A stretch of 25,612 bases of DNA. Origin: CALDTK01 sp041744755. Its GTDB lineage: Bacteria; Bacteroidota; Bacteroidia; Chitinophagales; Saprospiraceae. A program made the position numbers and the translations under genes. Positions 6,252 through 16,000 of this stretch are shown here, piece by piece (position 1 is the stretch's first letter; every line of letters begins with the position of its first letter). The notes beneath the pieces are model-generated. The model was not told the origin of the DNA, did no database searches, and saw only the letters and a list, made by a program, of their open reading frames with translations. Where the stretch lies: assembly GCA_041744755.1 (NCBI GenBank), contig JBGTKC010000010.1, positions 1 through 25,612 of the forward strand. Reading direction: 5' to 3'.

Positions 6252-9236
6252 TTACTTGAAGAAGGTGTACTGTGCGCCGAAAGTGGCGGTCGTTCCGTAG
6301 GTCTCGACCTGAGTCACGAAGCGGGGGTCACGAAAGAAGTCTCTGTCTTGTTGATTGGAGAGGTTGTTTAGATTGACCATGATATCGAGTGCTGGCGTGG
6401 CCTTGTACTTGAGCGCTACATCGAACCGCCAGAAGCCATCGTCGAAGTCATTGCGGTCCGCGGTAAGGTCCGCGTCATAGCTCGTAATTTTATTTCCCTG
6501 GTAAGAGGACGATACTCGGGTAGAAATTTTACCGAGGTCGTATCCGAGGCTGGCGTTAAAGATTCTCGAAGCTTGGCCCAGCAAGCTCACCTTACTCTGT
6601 ACCGGGTCGACCACTGTCACGAAACGAGGACGCCGGGGATCGGTGCTTCTATTTTCAAGTCGGGTCGTAAAACCATTGACCGTCGTCTCGGACCGGAGGA
6701 GAGACAAGTTGACGTTAGCGACTAAACCGTTAAAAGGCTTCGGCAAGAAATTTAGGTTTGACTGCAAATCGAACTCTATCCCTTCAACGTAAGAGCTAGG
6801 CGAGTTTGAGTAGGTATCGAGACGGGCATCGTTGAATCCCCGTTGGGGGAAGCCATACTGACGCACGAGATTCGAGTCACTTAGCCCGATGACGAACGGA
6901 TAGAAGGCGTTGGATATGTTCTTACGGAATGCCCCCACCGAAAACAGCCCGTACTGCCCTTTGAAAGCAGTAAGGTATAGATCGAGGTTCTCCGACACAC
7001 TGGCCTCTAATTGCGGATTTCCCTGATCGACCGTGGTCTGGTCACCACCTCTCGAAACGAGTGTAGAGGGGACTATATAGTTAAAGTCTGGTCGCGCGAG
7101 CGTCGTCGAGTAGGAAGCTCGAATATCGAACCAATCCGTTGCCTGGTACTTCAAGTGCAGGTGCGGCAGTACGTTAGTGTAGTCGCGATCGACAACCTTG
7201 GTGATCAGTTCACCGCGGCCGAGAAAGCCCTCCAGGTCGGCGTAGATCCCCGTATAGGTGTTGTCGCTCATCTCCACGCGGACGCCCGGGATGAGGGTAA
7301 GCTTAGTACCCACCTTCAGTTTGACCATCCCGTAGTAGGCGTACACATTCTCGTCGAGGGAGTAGTCGCCGACGTCGCTGTACTGACTCTTCTCAAAAAG
7401 GTCGGAATCCCCGTACAGGGAACGAAAGCGACGCAGGCGTCCCTCGTCGAAGGTATTCAGTAACCTCGTGTCGCTACCGTCGAGCCGGGCGTACGGCGTG
7501 GTAGCCGAAGTCGTGAAATTGTGCGCTGAGAAATACCGGCTCCCCGAACGGTCCGCTCCGATCGCAGGGAGCGTTCCTAGCTCCGCGAATCGACTGTTGT
7601 CCGTGAGGTACAATCCGAACTCGTTGGTGAACTCATCGACACTCCGGACCCGTTGCGAGAGGCGGACCTTACCGCCGACCTTGAGTGTAGCAGTTACGTT
7701 GCCTGGGAGTTTCAGCGGCACTGACACATCCGCGAAAGCTGAGGTGATGGCCTCTGTGTTCGATGAGTTGTTGGTGTACCCTCGTTGCAGGTATTCGGCC
7801 GTCGAATCCCGCTGTACGAAGTTATCGAAGCCCTGAGGACGTATGACGTTTTCGTAATCGAAGACACTCCGTTTGAAGGCTATGGGATCCTGGAAAAATT
7901 CGAGCTCGAAATCGTACGGAGTCTCGCCGAGGATATTCGAGTACGCCGCTCCCCACTCTACCTTGAAGGCGTCGAAAGCATGACGGGTGGAGATCGATCC
8001 ACTGAACAGCTGGATGGAGGTTTCAACGATGTTCGGCTTGAATACGAGGCGACCGTTATCGACATCGTAGCGCTCGGTTTGATTGAACTGGTCGCGACCA
8101 GTCCGCGAGTAAATCCCGAGGAGGGTCGACTCCGTCCGGTCCCCGAGATTGAAGTCAATCCCGACACTTCCATTTTGGCGCGTACGCGCCTCGCGTCGGG
8201 CGTTATAGGTGAGTCGGGTACCCAACTGGTCGCGGATGACGGGATTGCTACCAACGATGATTGCCGTGTCATTGTCCCTCCAACCGAGCTGGGTCACCTC
8301 ACCGCTTCTGTTAAAGCGCTCCGCGTTGCCGTTGAGGGAGATGCCGACCTTACCATTGAAGAGCCGCTGTGAGTACGAGCCCGAGAACTTATAGTCGCTC
8401 CAGGTCTCAGCCAGGCCATTATATCCACCGAGGGCCTTCACCCGTCCCTTGCGTTCTTTAGGTGCCTTGATGACGTTAAGATTGATCGACCCACCCAAGG
8501 CATCCCCATCCATATCTGGCGTCGGGCTCTTGAACAACTCAATCCCCGACAGCAATTCCGGCGAAATCAACGACAAGTCCACCGAGCGGTCCGTGCCCGA
8601 TGTCGCCGGTAAGCGCACACCGTTAATAGAGATGGCCGTAAACTTCGGATCTAGCCCCCGCACCACTACCTTCGATCCCTCGCCGCCCGAGCGGTTGATG
8701 GCCACGCCCGGCAGGCGCGAAATGGCCTCGGCCGCATTGACATCCGGGAGCTCCTTCATCTTATCCGCCGACACGAAGTTGGCGATGCCATCCGAGTTCA
8801 GTTGCTGGTTGATGGCCTTCGCCTGCCCGAGGGCCTGCCCCGTGATCACCACTACGTCCCCCATGATGGCCGCGGCGGACATCGTGACATCGAGCTCGGC
8901 CGGGACATCCTCTACCACGACTACCTCGATGAGCTGCGTCTCGAACCCGGCGTAGCTCACCGTAATCGTCTGGACTCCGACGGGCACCTTCGTGATGATG
9001 AACTGTCCGTCGATATCGGTGACCGTGCCCGCGGAGGGGTTGCTCGCCTGGTAGACGTTGGCGCCCGGGAGTGTCTCCTTGCCGTCCGAATCGAAGACCG
9101 TACCGGTGATGGCGCCCGTCTGGGCAAAACCGACCACCGTGACGCCGCTGAGGCCAAGGACGATAAGTAAGAGAGGGAGTACACGCTTGGCCATGCGGAT
9201 TCGGTCGATAATTTGGTTGTACATCGAGGGCTGCAA
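6252..9236 (-). CDS. TonB-dependent receptor, carboxypeptidase-like N-domain, single-component type
   Basis: The protein is 994 aa. A signal peptide ends in VVGFAQ, followed by a carboxypeptidase-regulatory-like beta-sandwich (GAITGTVFDSDGK, LPGANVY, VTDIDGQFII) at about residues 40-125. The plug follows (MKELPDVNAAEAISRLPGVA, VVVRGLDPKFTAISINGVRL, MDGDALGGSINL), then a 22-strand-type barrel ending in the aromatic AQYTFFK. The plug wording matches the TonB-Xanth-Caul subgroup rather than SusC, and no SusD partner follows. The start at 9236 is kept because it lies at a similar distance from the candidate operator as in the second lyase gene. Met15 (position 9194, MAKRVLPLLL) would give a cleaner signal peptide. 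The likely cargo is uronic-acid oligosaccharides made by the locus lyases. It is the first gene of the operon and carries no perfect hairpin element. Confidence 0.93.
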   Translation of the reverse strand: MQPSMYNQIIDRIRMAKRVLPLLLIVLGLSGVTVVGFAQTGAITGTVFDSDGKETLPGANVYQASNPSAGTVTDIDGQFIITKVPVGVQTITVSYAGFETQLIEVVVVEDVPAELDVTMSAAAIMGDVVVITGQALGQAKAINQQLNSDGIANFVSADKMKELPDVNAAEAISRLPGVAINRSGGEGSKVVVRGLDPKFTAISINGVRLPATSGTDRSVDLSLISPELLSGIELFKSPTPDMDGDALGGSINLNVIKAPKERKGRVKALGGYNGLAETWSDYKFSGSYSQRLFNGKVGISLNGNAERFNRSGEVTQLGWRDNDTAIIVGSNPVIRDQLGTRLTYNARREARTRQNGSVGIDFNLGDRTESTLLGIYSRTGRDQFNQTERYDVDNGRLVFKPNIVETSIQLFSGSISTRHAFDAFKVEWGAAYSNILGETPYDFELEFFQDPIAFKRSVFDYENVIRPQGFDNFVQRDSTAEYLQRGYTNNSSNTEAITSAFADVSVPLKLPGNVTATLKVGGKVRLSQRVRSVDEFTNEFGLYLTDNSRFAELGTLPAIGADRSGSRYFSAHNFTTSATTPYARLDGSDTRLLNTFDEGRLRRFRSLYGDSDLFEKSQYSDVGDYSLDENVYAYYGMVKLKVGTKLTLIPGVRVEMSDNTYTGIYADLEGFLGRGELITKVVDRDYTNVLPHLHLKYQATDWFDIRASYSTTLARPDFNYIVPSTLVSRGGDQTTVDQGNPQLEASVSENLDLYLTAFKGQYGLFSVGAFRKNISNAFYPFVIGLSDSNLVRQYGFPQRGFNDARLDTYSNSPSSYVEGIEFDLQSNLNFLPKPFNGLVANVNLSLLRSETTVNGFTTRLENRSTDPRRPRFVTVVDPVQSKVSLLGQASRIFNASLGYDLGKISTRVSSSYQGNKITSYDADLTADRNDFDDGFWRFDVALKYKATPALDIMVNLNNLSNQQDRDFFRDPRFVTQVETYGTTATFGAQYTFFK

Positions 9237-9268
9237 TGATCGCCTAAGCGAAGCTCCCGTTGACCGAT

Positions 9269-9276
9269 CAAAATTA
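9269..9276 (-). promoter_or_regulatory. Bacteroidota -7 promoter element for the receptor operon
   Basis: On the minus strand the bases read TAATTTTG, matching the Bacteroidota -7 consensus TAnnTTTG. It lies about 33 bp before the receptor ATG at 9236 and about 22 bp after the proximal GTCTAGAC box. No convincing -33 TTTG is present, which would fit activator dependence. Confidence 0.55.
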
Positions 9277-9295
9277 TGCCGACGAAATCCGGCGT

Positions 9296-9328
9296 TCGTC
9301 TAGACCATAGGGGTCAATCGTCTAGACA
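9296..9328 (-). promoter_or_regulatory. candidate HTCS operator, receptor operon (direct repeat GTCTAGAC, 22-bp period)
   Basis: GTCTAGAC occurs at 9298-9305 and 9320-9327, exactly 22 bp apart (two helical turns). It sits 62 bp from the receptor ATG and just upstream of the -7 element. The same arrangement is present before the second lyase gene at 18563-18594. The two 32-bp sites agree at 23 positions. Spaced direct repeats suit a tandem AraC-type DNA-binding domain such as the HTCS encoded here. Confidence 0.65.
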
Positions 9329-9339
9329 GGAGTGGATAC

Positions 9340-9372
9340 GGGGGATTGGGGGGGGGTTGGGATGGTTCGGGG
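9340..9372 (+). other. G-rich tract with G-quadruplex potential
   Basis: The plus strand has runs G5 (9340-9344), G9 (9348-9356), G3 (9359-9361) and G4 (9369-9372), separated by 3, 2 and 7 bases, which meets the usual G3+N1-7 rule. It lies directly upstream of the operator on the receptor side. Function is unknown. Confidence 0.4.
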
Positions 9373-9493
9373 CGGTATTTGGGATGGGCTGCTTTGCTGG
9401 GTCCGCGGCGCTCACGTACCCCGCCAGTTAGCTTTCGCACCTAGCGGCGCTTGGCTGCGGTGACCTGCGGCATGGAGCGGTTATGTCTTCGAT

Positions 9494-10456
9494 CTACTTC
9501 CAACTCGCCGCCAGGCTGTTCTTCGCCAGTTGCGTTAGGCCCGCCTCCGCGATCCCGGTCGCCTCGGCCAGGGCCACGTAGTTGTCGGTGAGGTAGCCGC
9601 CGAAGTAGGCTGGGTCATCCGAGTGGATGGTGACGAGCAAACCGCGGTCGAGCATCTCCTGGATGGGGTAGCCATCGAGGCTCGGGACGACTTTGAGAGC
9701 CACGTTAGACAGGGGGCAAAGGGTGAGGGGGATCTGCTCAGCCACCAGCCTATCTACCAACGCGTCGTCGTCTAAGCAGCGATTGCCGTGGTCGATGCGC
9801 TCCGCATGTAGTAGGTCCAGCGCCTCCCAGATGTAGCTCGCCGGACCTTCCTCGCCCGCGTGTGCCGTGAGTCTGTATTCTTGCCGTTTAGCTTCCGCAA
9901 AAACTCGCTGAAACTTGCTCGGGGGGTTGCCCACCTCTGAAGAGTCTAGGCCGACGCCTACGAAGTTTTGGCGAAAGCCCTCCGCCTCTTTTAAGGTCGC
10001 AAAGGCATCGGCCTCGCTCAGGTGCCGTAGGAAAGAGAGGATGAGGTGAGTAGACATGCCAAACTGTCGCTCGGCCTCTTGCAGGGCAGCTGTGATCCCG
10101 GCGACCACTGTCCCGAAGGCTACCCCACGCTCGGTGTGGGTCTGCGGATCGAACATCAGCTCGACGTGCTGCACATTCTCCGCCGCCACCCGAGAGAGGT
10201 AGGCCCAGGTGAGGTCGTAGAAGTCCTCCTCCTTTAGTAGGACACTCGCCCCAGCGTAGTAGAGGTCGAGGAACTCCTGGAGGTTGCTGAATTGATACGC
10301 TGCCTTCAGGGCATCCACGCTCGCGTACGGCAATTTCAGGCCATTTCGCTCCGCGATGGCGAACATGAGTTCGGACTCGAAGGTGCCCTCGACGTGGAGG
10401 TGGAGTTCGGCCTTGGGCAAGGCGTGGACGAAGGTGCGGAGGGCGGTGTTGGGCAT
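9494..10456 (-). CDS. adenine deaminase (adenosine deaminase superfamily)
   Basis: This 320-aa cytosolic enzyme most likely converts adenine to hypoxanthine in purine salvage. Metal and catalytic signatures are all visible: HLHVEG (H19, H21), AHAGEEG (H199, catalytic E202), ERIDHGNRC, CPLSN and IHSDDPAYFGGY (D280, D281). The segment VGVGLDSSEVGNPPSKFQRVF and the YFGGY after the DDP motif are typical of the microbial adenine deaminase branch rather than true adenosine deaminase. The length fits that branch (about 315-345 aa). It is transcribed separately from the receptor operon and divergently from the acyltransferase gene (92-bp shared upstream region). Its link to polysaccharide use is probably only positional. 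It contains one perfect hairpin element (9965-9979), translated as GFRQNF. Confidence 0.9.
   Translation of the reverse strand: MPNTALRTFVHALPKAELHLHVEGTFESELMFAIAERNGLKLPYASVDALKAAYQFSNLQEFLDLYYAGASVLLKEEDFYDLTWAYLSRVAAENVQHVELMFDPQTHTERGVAFGTVVAGITAALQEAERQFGMSTHLILSFLRHLSEADAFATLKEAEGFRQNFVGVGLDSSEVGNPPSKFQRVFAEAKRQEYRLTAHAGEEGPASYIWEALDLLHAERIDHGNRCLDDDALVDRLVAEQIPLTLCPLSNVALKVVPSLDGYPIQEMLDRGLLVTIHSDDPAYFGGYLTDNYVALAEATGIAEAGLTQLAKNSLAASWK
9965..9979 (+). repeat. TTTT-hairpin element (GGC-GAAA-GCC)
   Basis: Antisense within the adenine deaminase gene, read in a different register as GFRQN. Confidence 0.95.
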
Positions 10457-10548
10457 ATGGGGCGGAAGGTAGACGAGGCGCGTGGCCGGCGATCGCCACG
10501 GCGACAGAACGGGAGGCCGGCTTCGGGGTGGGATTGTAGCTTCCCCGC

Positions 10549-11706
10549 ATGGTCGCCATCTCCAACGTCCCCACCCAGCGCCTCCTCTCCCTCGACATCC
10601 TACGCGGCCTCACCATCGCCCTGATGATCCTGGTGAATACCCCGGGGAGTTGGTCACACGTCTACGCGCCCTTCCTCCACTCCGAGTGGCACGGGTGCAC
10701 CCTCACGGATCTGGTCTTCCCGAGTTTCGTATTCATCGTCGGGGTCTCGCTGTACTTCTCGCTGTCGCGATTCGGGTGGGCGGGAGAGCCCACGCTGGAT
10801 GGACGCGCCAGGGCCGTAGGACCGGCCCTTGCCAAGATCGCGCGGCGGACGGCCTCCATCTTTATCGTCGGCCTGCTGCTTAACTACTTCCCGTTCTACG
10901 ATCATGCACTCGGAGAACTGCGCATTTATGGAGTGCTCCAGCGCATCGCCCTCGCCTACGGTTTTGCGGCAACGCTGTGTGTCCTCGTCCCCCCACGCAG
11001 GTGGCTGGCCGTGGTTGCGGCGCTCGGGCTCGGCTACTGGGCACTGCTCTACTTCGGCGGCGGCGCAGATCCTTACAGTCTCGAAGACAATCTCAAACGC
11101 AGCGTCGACCTCGCCACCATCGGCGCCGACCATATGTACGGCGGCTTCGGGATTCCGTTCGATCCGGAGGGGCTGATCGGACTCTTCGGCACGGCCGTCA
11201 ACGTGCTGCTCGGGGCGTACGTCGGCAGGCTGATAAGGCTTACGCCAAATCACCACACGCGCGTCAAATCGATCCTGCTGTTCGGCGTCGGCCTCCTCGC
11301 CGTCGGCCTCACGTGGGATCTCCTCCTCCCGATCAATAAGCCCCTGTGGACTAGCAGTTACGCCGTATACACCTCCGGGATTGCGGCCTGCGCCCTGGCC
11401 GTGCTCATCGAGTTCGTCGACCACCGGGGCCACCGCCGCTGGGCCACGCCCTTCGTCCACTTCGGCAAGAATCCCCTCGTGGTCTACGCGCTGTCGGGCC
11501 TGCTCGTCAAGACGGCCCTGCGCATCAAGTGGGCTACCTATGGAGGTGACGAAACAAATGTGTACGCCTGGCTCTACCGCGACCTCTTCAGCGCGGCCAT
11601 CCCGGTGCCGAAGCTAGCCTCTCTGCTGTTTGCCATCTTCATCGTGACCATCTGCTGGAGCGTAGCCTACCTGCTGTACCGCAGGCGGATCTTCGTGAAG
11701 CTGTGA
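10549..11706 (+). CDS. DUF5009 / heparan-alpha-glucosaminide N-acetyltransferase-like membrane protein
   Basis: This 385-aa polytopic inner-membrane protein opens with RLLSLDILRGLTIALMILVN, followed by HSEWHGCTLTDLVFPSFVFIVGVSL. That is the signature of the DUF5009/HGSNAT-YeiB superfamily, which moves acetyl groups across the membrane onto sugars. About ten hydrophobic segments follow, e.g. WLAVVAALGLGYWALLYFGG, LIGLFGTAVNVLLGAYVG and LLFAIFIVTICWSVAYLLY. The C-terminus is basic and cytosolic (YRRRIFVKL). Such genes are common in Bacteroidota glycan loci. Deacetylation or re-acetylation of amino sugars is possible, but the substrate is not evident. The gene lies 149 bp upstream of GH105 on the same strand. 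One perfect hairpin element occurs at 10961-10975. Confidence 0.85.
   Translation: MVAISNVPTQRLLSLDILRGLTIALMILVNTPGSWSHVYAPFLHSEWHGCTLTDLVFPSFVFIVGVSLYFSLSRFGWAGEPTLDGRARAVGPALAKIARRTASIFIVGLLLNYFPFYDHALGELRIYGVLQRIALAYGFAATLCVLVPPRRWLAVVAALGLGYWALLYFGGGADPYSLEDNLKRSVDLATIGADHMYGGFGIPFDPEGLIGLFGTAVNVLLGAYVGRLIRLTPNHHTRVKSILLFGVGLLAVGLTWDLLLPINKPLWTSSYAVYTSGIAACALAVLIEFVDHRGHRRWATPFVHFGKNPLVVYALSGLLVKTALRIKWATYGGDETNVYAWLYRDLFSAAIPVPKLASLLFAIFIVTICWSVAYLLYRRRIFVKL
10961..10975 (+). repeat. TTTT-hairpin element (GCG-GCAA-CGC)
   Basis: Sense within the acyltransferase gene, encoding GFAAT. GNRA loop GCAA. Confidence 0.93.
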
Positions 11707-11855
11707 GGATGCGGTGTCGACGGCCGTGGCCCCCTAAAATCGTCCCGACTACCCCCTCCGATCATCCAGAATCCCCTCCGCGGGACGGCCGGGCGGCGTG
11801 GATCGGTTTAATTCGAGCCACCCGCCCGCCCGCACACCACACTAAGCCCTTCCCA

Positions 11856-12983
11856 ATGATCCGGACCCTCGCCCCACTCCTGTCCCTGTCCCTGGCCCTC
11901 CTCGCCCTCCTCGCCGCCTGTACTACCAAAACTAAATCCGCTCTCAGCGCCTCCCCCACCGAGACCAAGGCCGCCATGCTCTCCGCCTTCCGGTGGCAGG
12001 AGGCCCACCCGATGCAGTCCGAGAAACCGACCGACTGGACCAACGGCGCCTTCTACACCGGCGTAGCCCGTGCCCACAAGGCCACCGGCAACCCGGCCTA
12101 CCTCAAGGGCATCGAGGACATGGGCGCCAAGTACAACTGGCAAACCTGGGAACGGTATAACCACGCCGACGATATCGCGATCGCCTACGCGTACCTCTAC
12201 CTCGACGAGCAAAAGCCCGGGACCGTAGATATGGCGCCCACCAAGGCCTGGATCGCCGACCACCTCTACCGAGACCACGAGTGGAAGCAGGGCGACAAGT
12301 CCCGGAAGGAGGAGATCCTCTGGTGGTGGTGCGACGCGCTGTTCATGGCGCCTCCGGTGCTTACCGAGTACGCGACCATCACCAAGGACGAGGCGTACCT
12401 CGACGAGATGTACCGCTACTATAAGGAGACCTACGACCTCCTCTACGACAAGGACGAGCGGCTCTTCGCCCGCGACACCCGCTTCGTGTGGACCGGGAGC
12501 CCGGACGACGTCAAGGAGAGCAATGGCCGCAAGGTGTTCTGGAGTCGCGGCAACGGCTGGGTGTTGGGCGGCCTCGCCCTCATCCTCGACGAGATGCCGA
12601 AGGACTACCAGCGCCGCCCCTTCTTCGTCGACCTGTTCAAGGAGATGTCCGCGCGCGTCAAGGAGCTCCAGCCCGAAGATGGCCTCTGGCGCACGAGCTT
12701 GCTCGCCCCGGAGGACTACCCCCACGGCGAGGCCAGCGGCTCCGGCTTCCACGTCTTCGCGATCGCCTGGGGGATCAACAATGGCCTGCTGTCGAAGGAG
12801 GAGTACCTACCCGTGGTCACCAAGGCCTGGTCCGCCCTACGCGCCGTGCAGAAGGACGACGGCATGGTGGGCTGGGTGCAGGACATCGGCTACGACCCGA
12901 AGCCGGCGTCGGCGGAGAGCTACCAGAACTTCGGCACCGGGGCTTTCTTATTGGCAGGGAGTGAGGTCTTGAAGCTAGAGTAG
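11856..12983 (+). CDS. GH105 unsaturated uronyl (rhamnogalacturonyl) hydrolase, lipoprotein
   Basis: GH105 enzymes hydrate the 4,5-unsaturated uronic acid left by polysaccharide lyases and so release it from the oligomer. I take the ATG at 11856, which gives 375 aa and an immediate lipoprotein signal ending in LLALLAACTT; the upstream in-frame Met at 11703 would add 51 residues of proline/arginine-rich sequence with no signal character. Family signatures are DWTNGAFYTGVARAH, YNHADDIAIAYAYLYL (D105-D106), WWWCDALFMAPP (D160, the likely catalytic Asp), VFWSRGNGWVLGGL and a C-terminal YQNFGTGAFLLAGSEVLKL. The length matches the family. In this locus it would finish the products of the two alginate-lyase-family enzymes. 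No hairpin element is present in it. Confidence 0.93.
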   Translation: MIRTLAPLLSLSLALLALLAACTTKTKSALSASPTETKAAMLSAFRWQEAHPMQSEKPTDWTNGAFYTGVARAHKATGNPAYLKGIEDMGAKYNWQTWERYNHADDIAIAYAYLYLDEQKPGTVDMAPTKAWIADHLYRDHEWKQGDKSRKEEILWWWCDALFMAPPVLTEYATITKDEAYLDEMYRYYKETYDLLYDKDERLFARDTRFVWTGSPDDVKESNGRKVFWSRGNGWVLGGLALILDEMPKDYQRRPFFVDLFKEMSARVKELQPEDGLWRTSLLAPEDYPHGEASGSGFHVFAIAWGINNGLLSKEEYLPVVTKAWSALRAVQKDDGMVGWVQDIGYDPKPASAESYQNFGTGAFLLAGSEVLKLE

Positions 12984-12990
12984 TTGATTT

Positions 12991-13024
12991 CAACGCAAAG
13001 GCGCGAATCGAAAACACGCAAAGG
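12991..13024 (+). repeat. CGCAAAGG-type short interspersed repeat (copy A)
   Basis: The 34-bp segment begins CAACGCAAAGGCGCGA and ends ACACGCAAAGG. It lies in the 41-bp space between the convergent GH105 and HTCS genes. Similar sequence is found at 18600-18642 and, inverted, at 18691-18726. Confidence 0.5.
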
Positions 13025-16000
13025 CTACTGCGTCACCCCCACGCTCTCCTTATACTTCGACGGCGGCACGCCGAATTCCTCCCGAAAACACTTATTAAAA
13101 TACTTCGGGTCCCGGAAGCCCACCGTGTACGCCACCTCCGACACGTTCAAATTGCTCTCGATCAACAGCTGCGTGGCCTGCTTGAGGCGGATGTGCTTGA
13201 TGAAGCTGCCCGGGGTCTGGTTGGTGAGCGCGCGCATTTTGGTGAAGAGCAAGGCCCGGCTCACGTTGAGCTCGCGGGCCAGGTGCACGACGCCGAAGTT
13301 GACGTCGTCGAGGTTGCGCTCCACGGCGGCCAGGGCGTCCACCAGGAACTGCTCGTCGGGGGAGGTCGTGCTGATGCGGCTTGGCTCTACTTTGATTACT
13401 TTGGTAAAGAGGGCCTTCGCGCGTTCGCGTGTCCGCAAAACGTTCCTCACGCGAAGCCTGATCTCCTCTGGTTGGAAGGGTTTGGCGAGGTAGTCGTCGG
13501 CACCGGTGCGCAAGCCTTCGAGACGCGCTGCTTCGCCGCTGCGAGCCGTGAGCAAGAGCACGGGAATATGGCTCGTGGCCAGGTCGAGCTTGAGGGCTTG
13601 ACACATCTCCAGACCGTCCATCTCTGGCATCATCACGTCGCTCACGATGATGTGCGGTGGGTTCGGGCCGTTGGCGGCGGCAATGCCCTCGACGCCCGTT
13701 TTGGCGAAAGCCAGCTGGTAGTCGTCCTCGAACACCGTGGCCAAATAGTCGCCCACCTCCTCGTTGTCCTCCACGATCAGCAGGCGCTGGCGCGGATCGC
13801 CCGTCACGTCGAGACCGGCCTGGCTCACCAGTTCCACCAGCTCCTCCTCGTAGGCCTCCGGGTCGGCCAGCAGCTCGTCGGCCACGTGGGGCTCGGGGCT
13901 TCCCACCGACCGCGGACCTGGCGTCGCGTCCTCCAGCGGCATCCGCACCGTGAACGTGGCCCCGCCGCCGGGCGTGTCCGTGAGTTCGATCCGACCGCCG
14001 TGCAGCTCGACCAATTCCCGCGTGAAAGCGAGCCCGATACCAGTCCCGACGTGGGTGGAGGTGGTTTCACTTCCGTAAAACCTTTCGAACACCTGCTCCC
14101 TGAGCGCCGTCGGGATACCGCGGCCGGTGTCCACGACTCGCATCAGCACATCCCCGTGCACCGCCGTAACCTCGACCGCGATCCGGCCGCCTTTGGGGGT
14201 GAACTTCAGCGCATTGTTGAGCAGGTTAGCCACAATGATCTCGATCTTCTCCGGATCGGCCCAGGCGGTGAGCTCGGGGACGCTGGAGCTAAACTCGAGC
14301 TCGACGCCCTGGTGGTCGGCTGCCTGCCGGAAGGCGAGGGTGGCGAGCCTCACGAAGGCCACCAGATCCAGCTGGCGGGCGTGCAAACCGCCGTGGCGCG
14401 AGGCCACCTTGCGGAACGTCAGCACACGGTTGACGAGGTCGAGCAGGCGGCGGGCGTTGCGGTCGATGCCCTCGACGCGGTCGATGAGCTCGGGCGTCTG
14501 CGGGATGCGTTTGCGCAAATCGGCTAGCGGGCCGACGATCAACGTCAACGGCGTCCGGAATTCGTGGGTGATGTTGGTGAAGAAGGCCAGTTTGCCGCGG
14601 TGCAACTCCTCGTCGCGCTCGCGGGCGAGGTGCTCGCGGTGGAGGCTCTGCCGCAGCACCACGTAGCGGTACACCGCGAAGGCCGTCCCGAGCAGGGCCA
14701 ATGCGTAAAGCAGGTAAGCCCACGCGGTACGGTACCAGGGCGGTAGCACGGTGATGGTCATCTGGCGCTCGGTCGGGTTGTAGCGCCCGTCGGCATTCGC
14801 GCCCTGGACGCGCAACAGGTACGTCCCCTCTTGCTGGAGCGTGTACGTGGCCAAGCCCTTCCCGAAGCCCTCTGTCCACTCCTGGTCGATGCCGTCGAGC
14901 TTGTAGCGGTAGGGGTTCGACTCCGGACTGTAGTAGTCCAGCGCCGTGAAGCCGACCGAGAAGTTGGCCGTCCCGTAGTCAAAGGTGAGGCCGGTGAGCT
15001 GGTTTGGGCTGCCGGCCAGTTCGCCGTGAGCGTCGGCGGTGAGGGGCCGACCGTTTTGCGAAAGCGCCGTAAACACGACCGGCGGCACGGCCTCATTGGG
15101 CACGATAGCCTTCGGCGAGAAGCGCGTGAAGCCGTCGATCCCGCCGAAGAGCAGCTCCCCGGTGCTCATGCGGTGGTAAGCGCCGAAGTTAAACTCGCGG
15201 GTCTGGAGACCGGCGTCGTGGTCGAAGTTCGCGAACTGCCCCGTGGTCGGATCGTAACGCGAGAGACCTTCGTTGGTACTGATCCACAAGCGCCTGCGCT
15301 CGTCTGGGAGGATTCCGAAGACCGTGTTACCCGAGAGGCCGTCCGTTTTGCGGAAACGCGTCTTCTCGTCGCCGTCCACGTCGTAGCGGATGAGGCCCTG
15401 ACCCTGGGACCCGACCCAGATCGTGCCGTCGGGAGTGCTGTAGAGGCAGTAGACAGTGGTGTGTGGCAGTACGAGATCGAAGGCTGCGGGCCTGCCGTCG
15501 GCGTCGGTGGTGACGCGGCTGAGGCCCTCGTCCGTGCCGACCCACAAGCCGCCGCGGGCATCCTCGTGGAGGACGCGTACCATGTCGCTGCCGAGATCGC
15601 GCGGCTGGTTAGGCGAGCTGCGGTAGTGGTAGAACTCGCCCGTGGGCACGTGGAGCACGTCGATGCCCCCGCCGTAGGTCCCGATCCAGAGGTCGTCCCC
15701 GCGCTTGAGCAGCGTGTAGACGTTGTCGTGGCTGAGGTGCGGACCCACATCGGTGGCGCGGAAGTGCCGCGCGCGACCGCTGGCGGGATCGAGTAGATTC
15801 AGACCGGCGTTGAAGGTCCCGACCCAGACCCGGTCGCCGTCCACGAGGACATCCTTGACGTTGGGACCGCTGAGGCTACTGGGGTCGGCGGACTCGAAGG
15901 CATAGTTACTGAAACTCTCGGTGGCGAGGTCGAGGCGGTCCAAGCCCCCACCCTCGGTGCCGACGTAAAGATTACCCCGCCCGTCTTCGGCGAAGGAGCT

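Noticed and set aside
8177..8190. 14-bp palindrome GGCGCGTACGCGCC preceded by TTTT
   Set aside because: It falls in an Arg-rich part of the receptor gene, and its loop (GTAC) and 5-bp stem do not fit the hairpin family; a single occurrence may be chance.
10654..11460. 268-codon minus-strand frame opposite the acyltransferase gene
   Set aside because: Its charged, low-complexity composition is typical of an antisense shadow; the plus-strand gene has clear transmembrane and family motifs.
11703..11855. Upstream start for GH105
   Set aside because: The added 51 residues have no signal or family similarity, while Met at 11856 starts a textbook lipoprotein signal.
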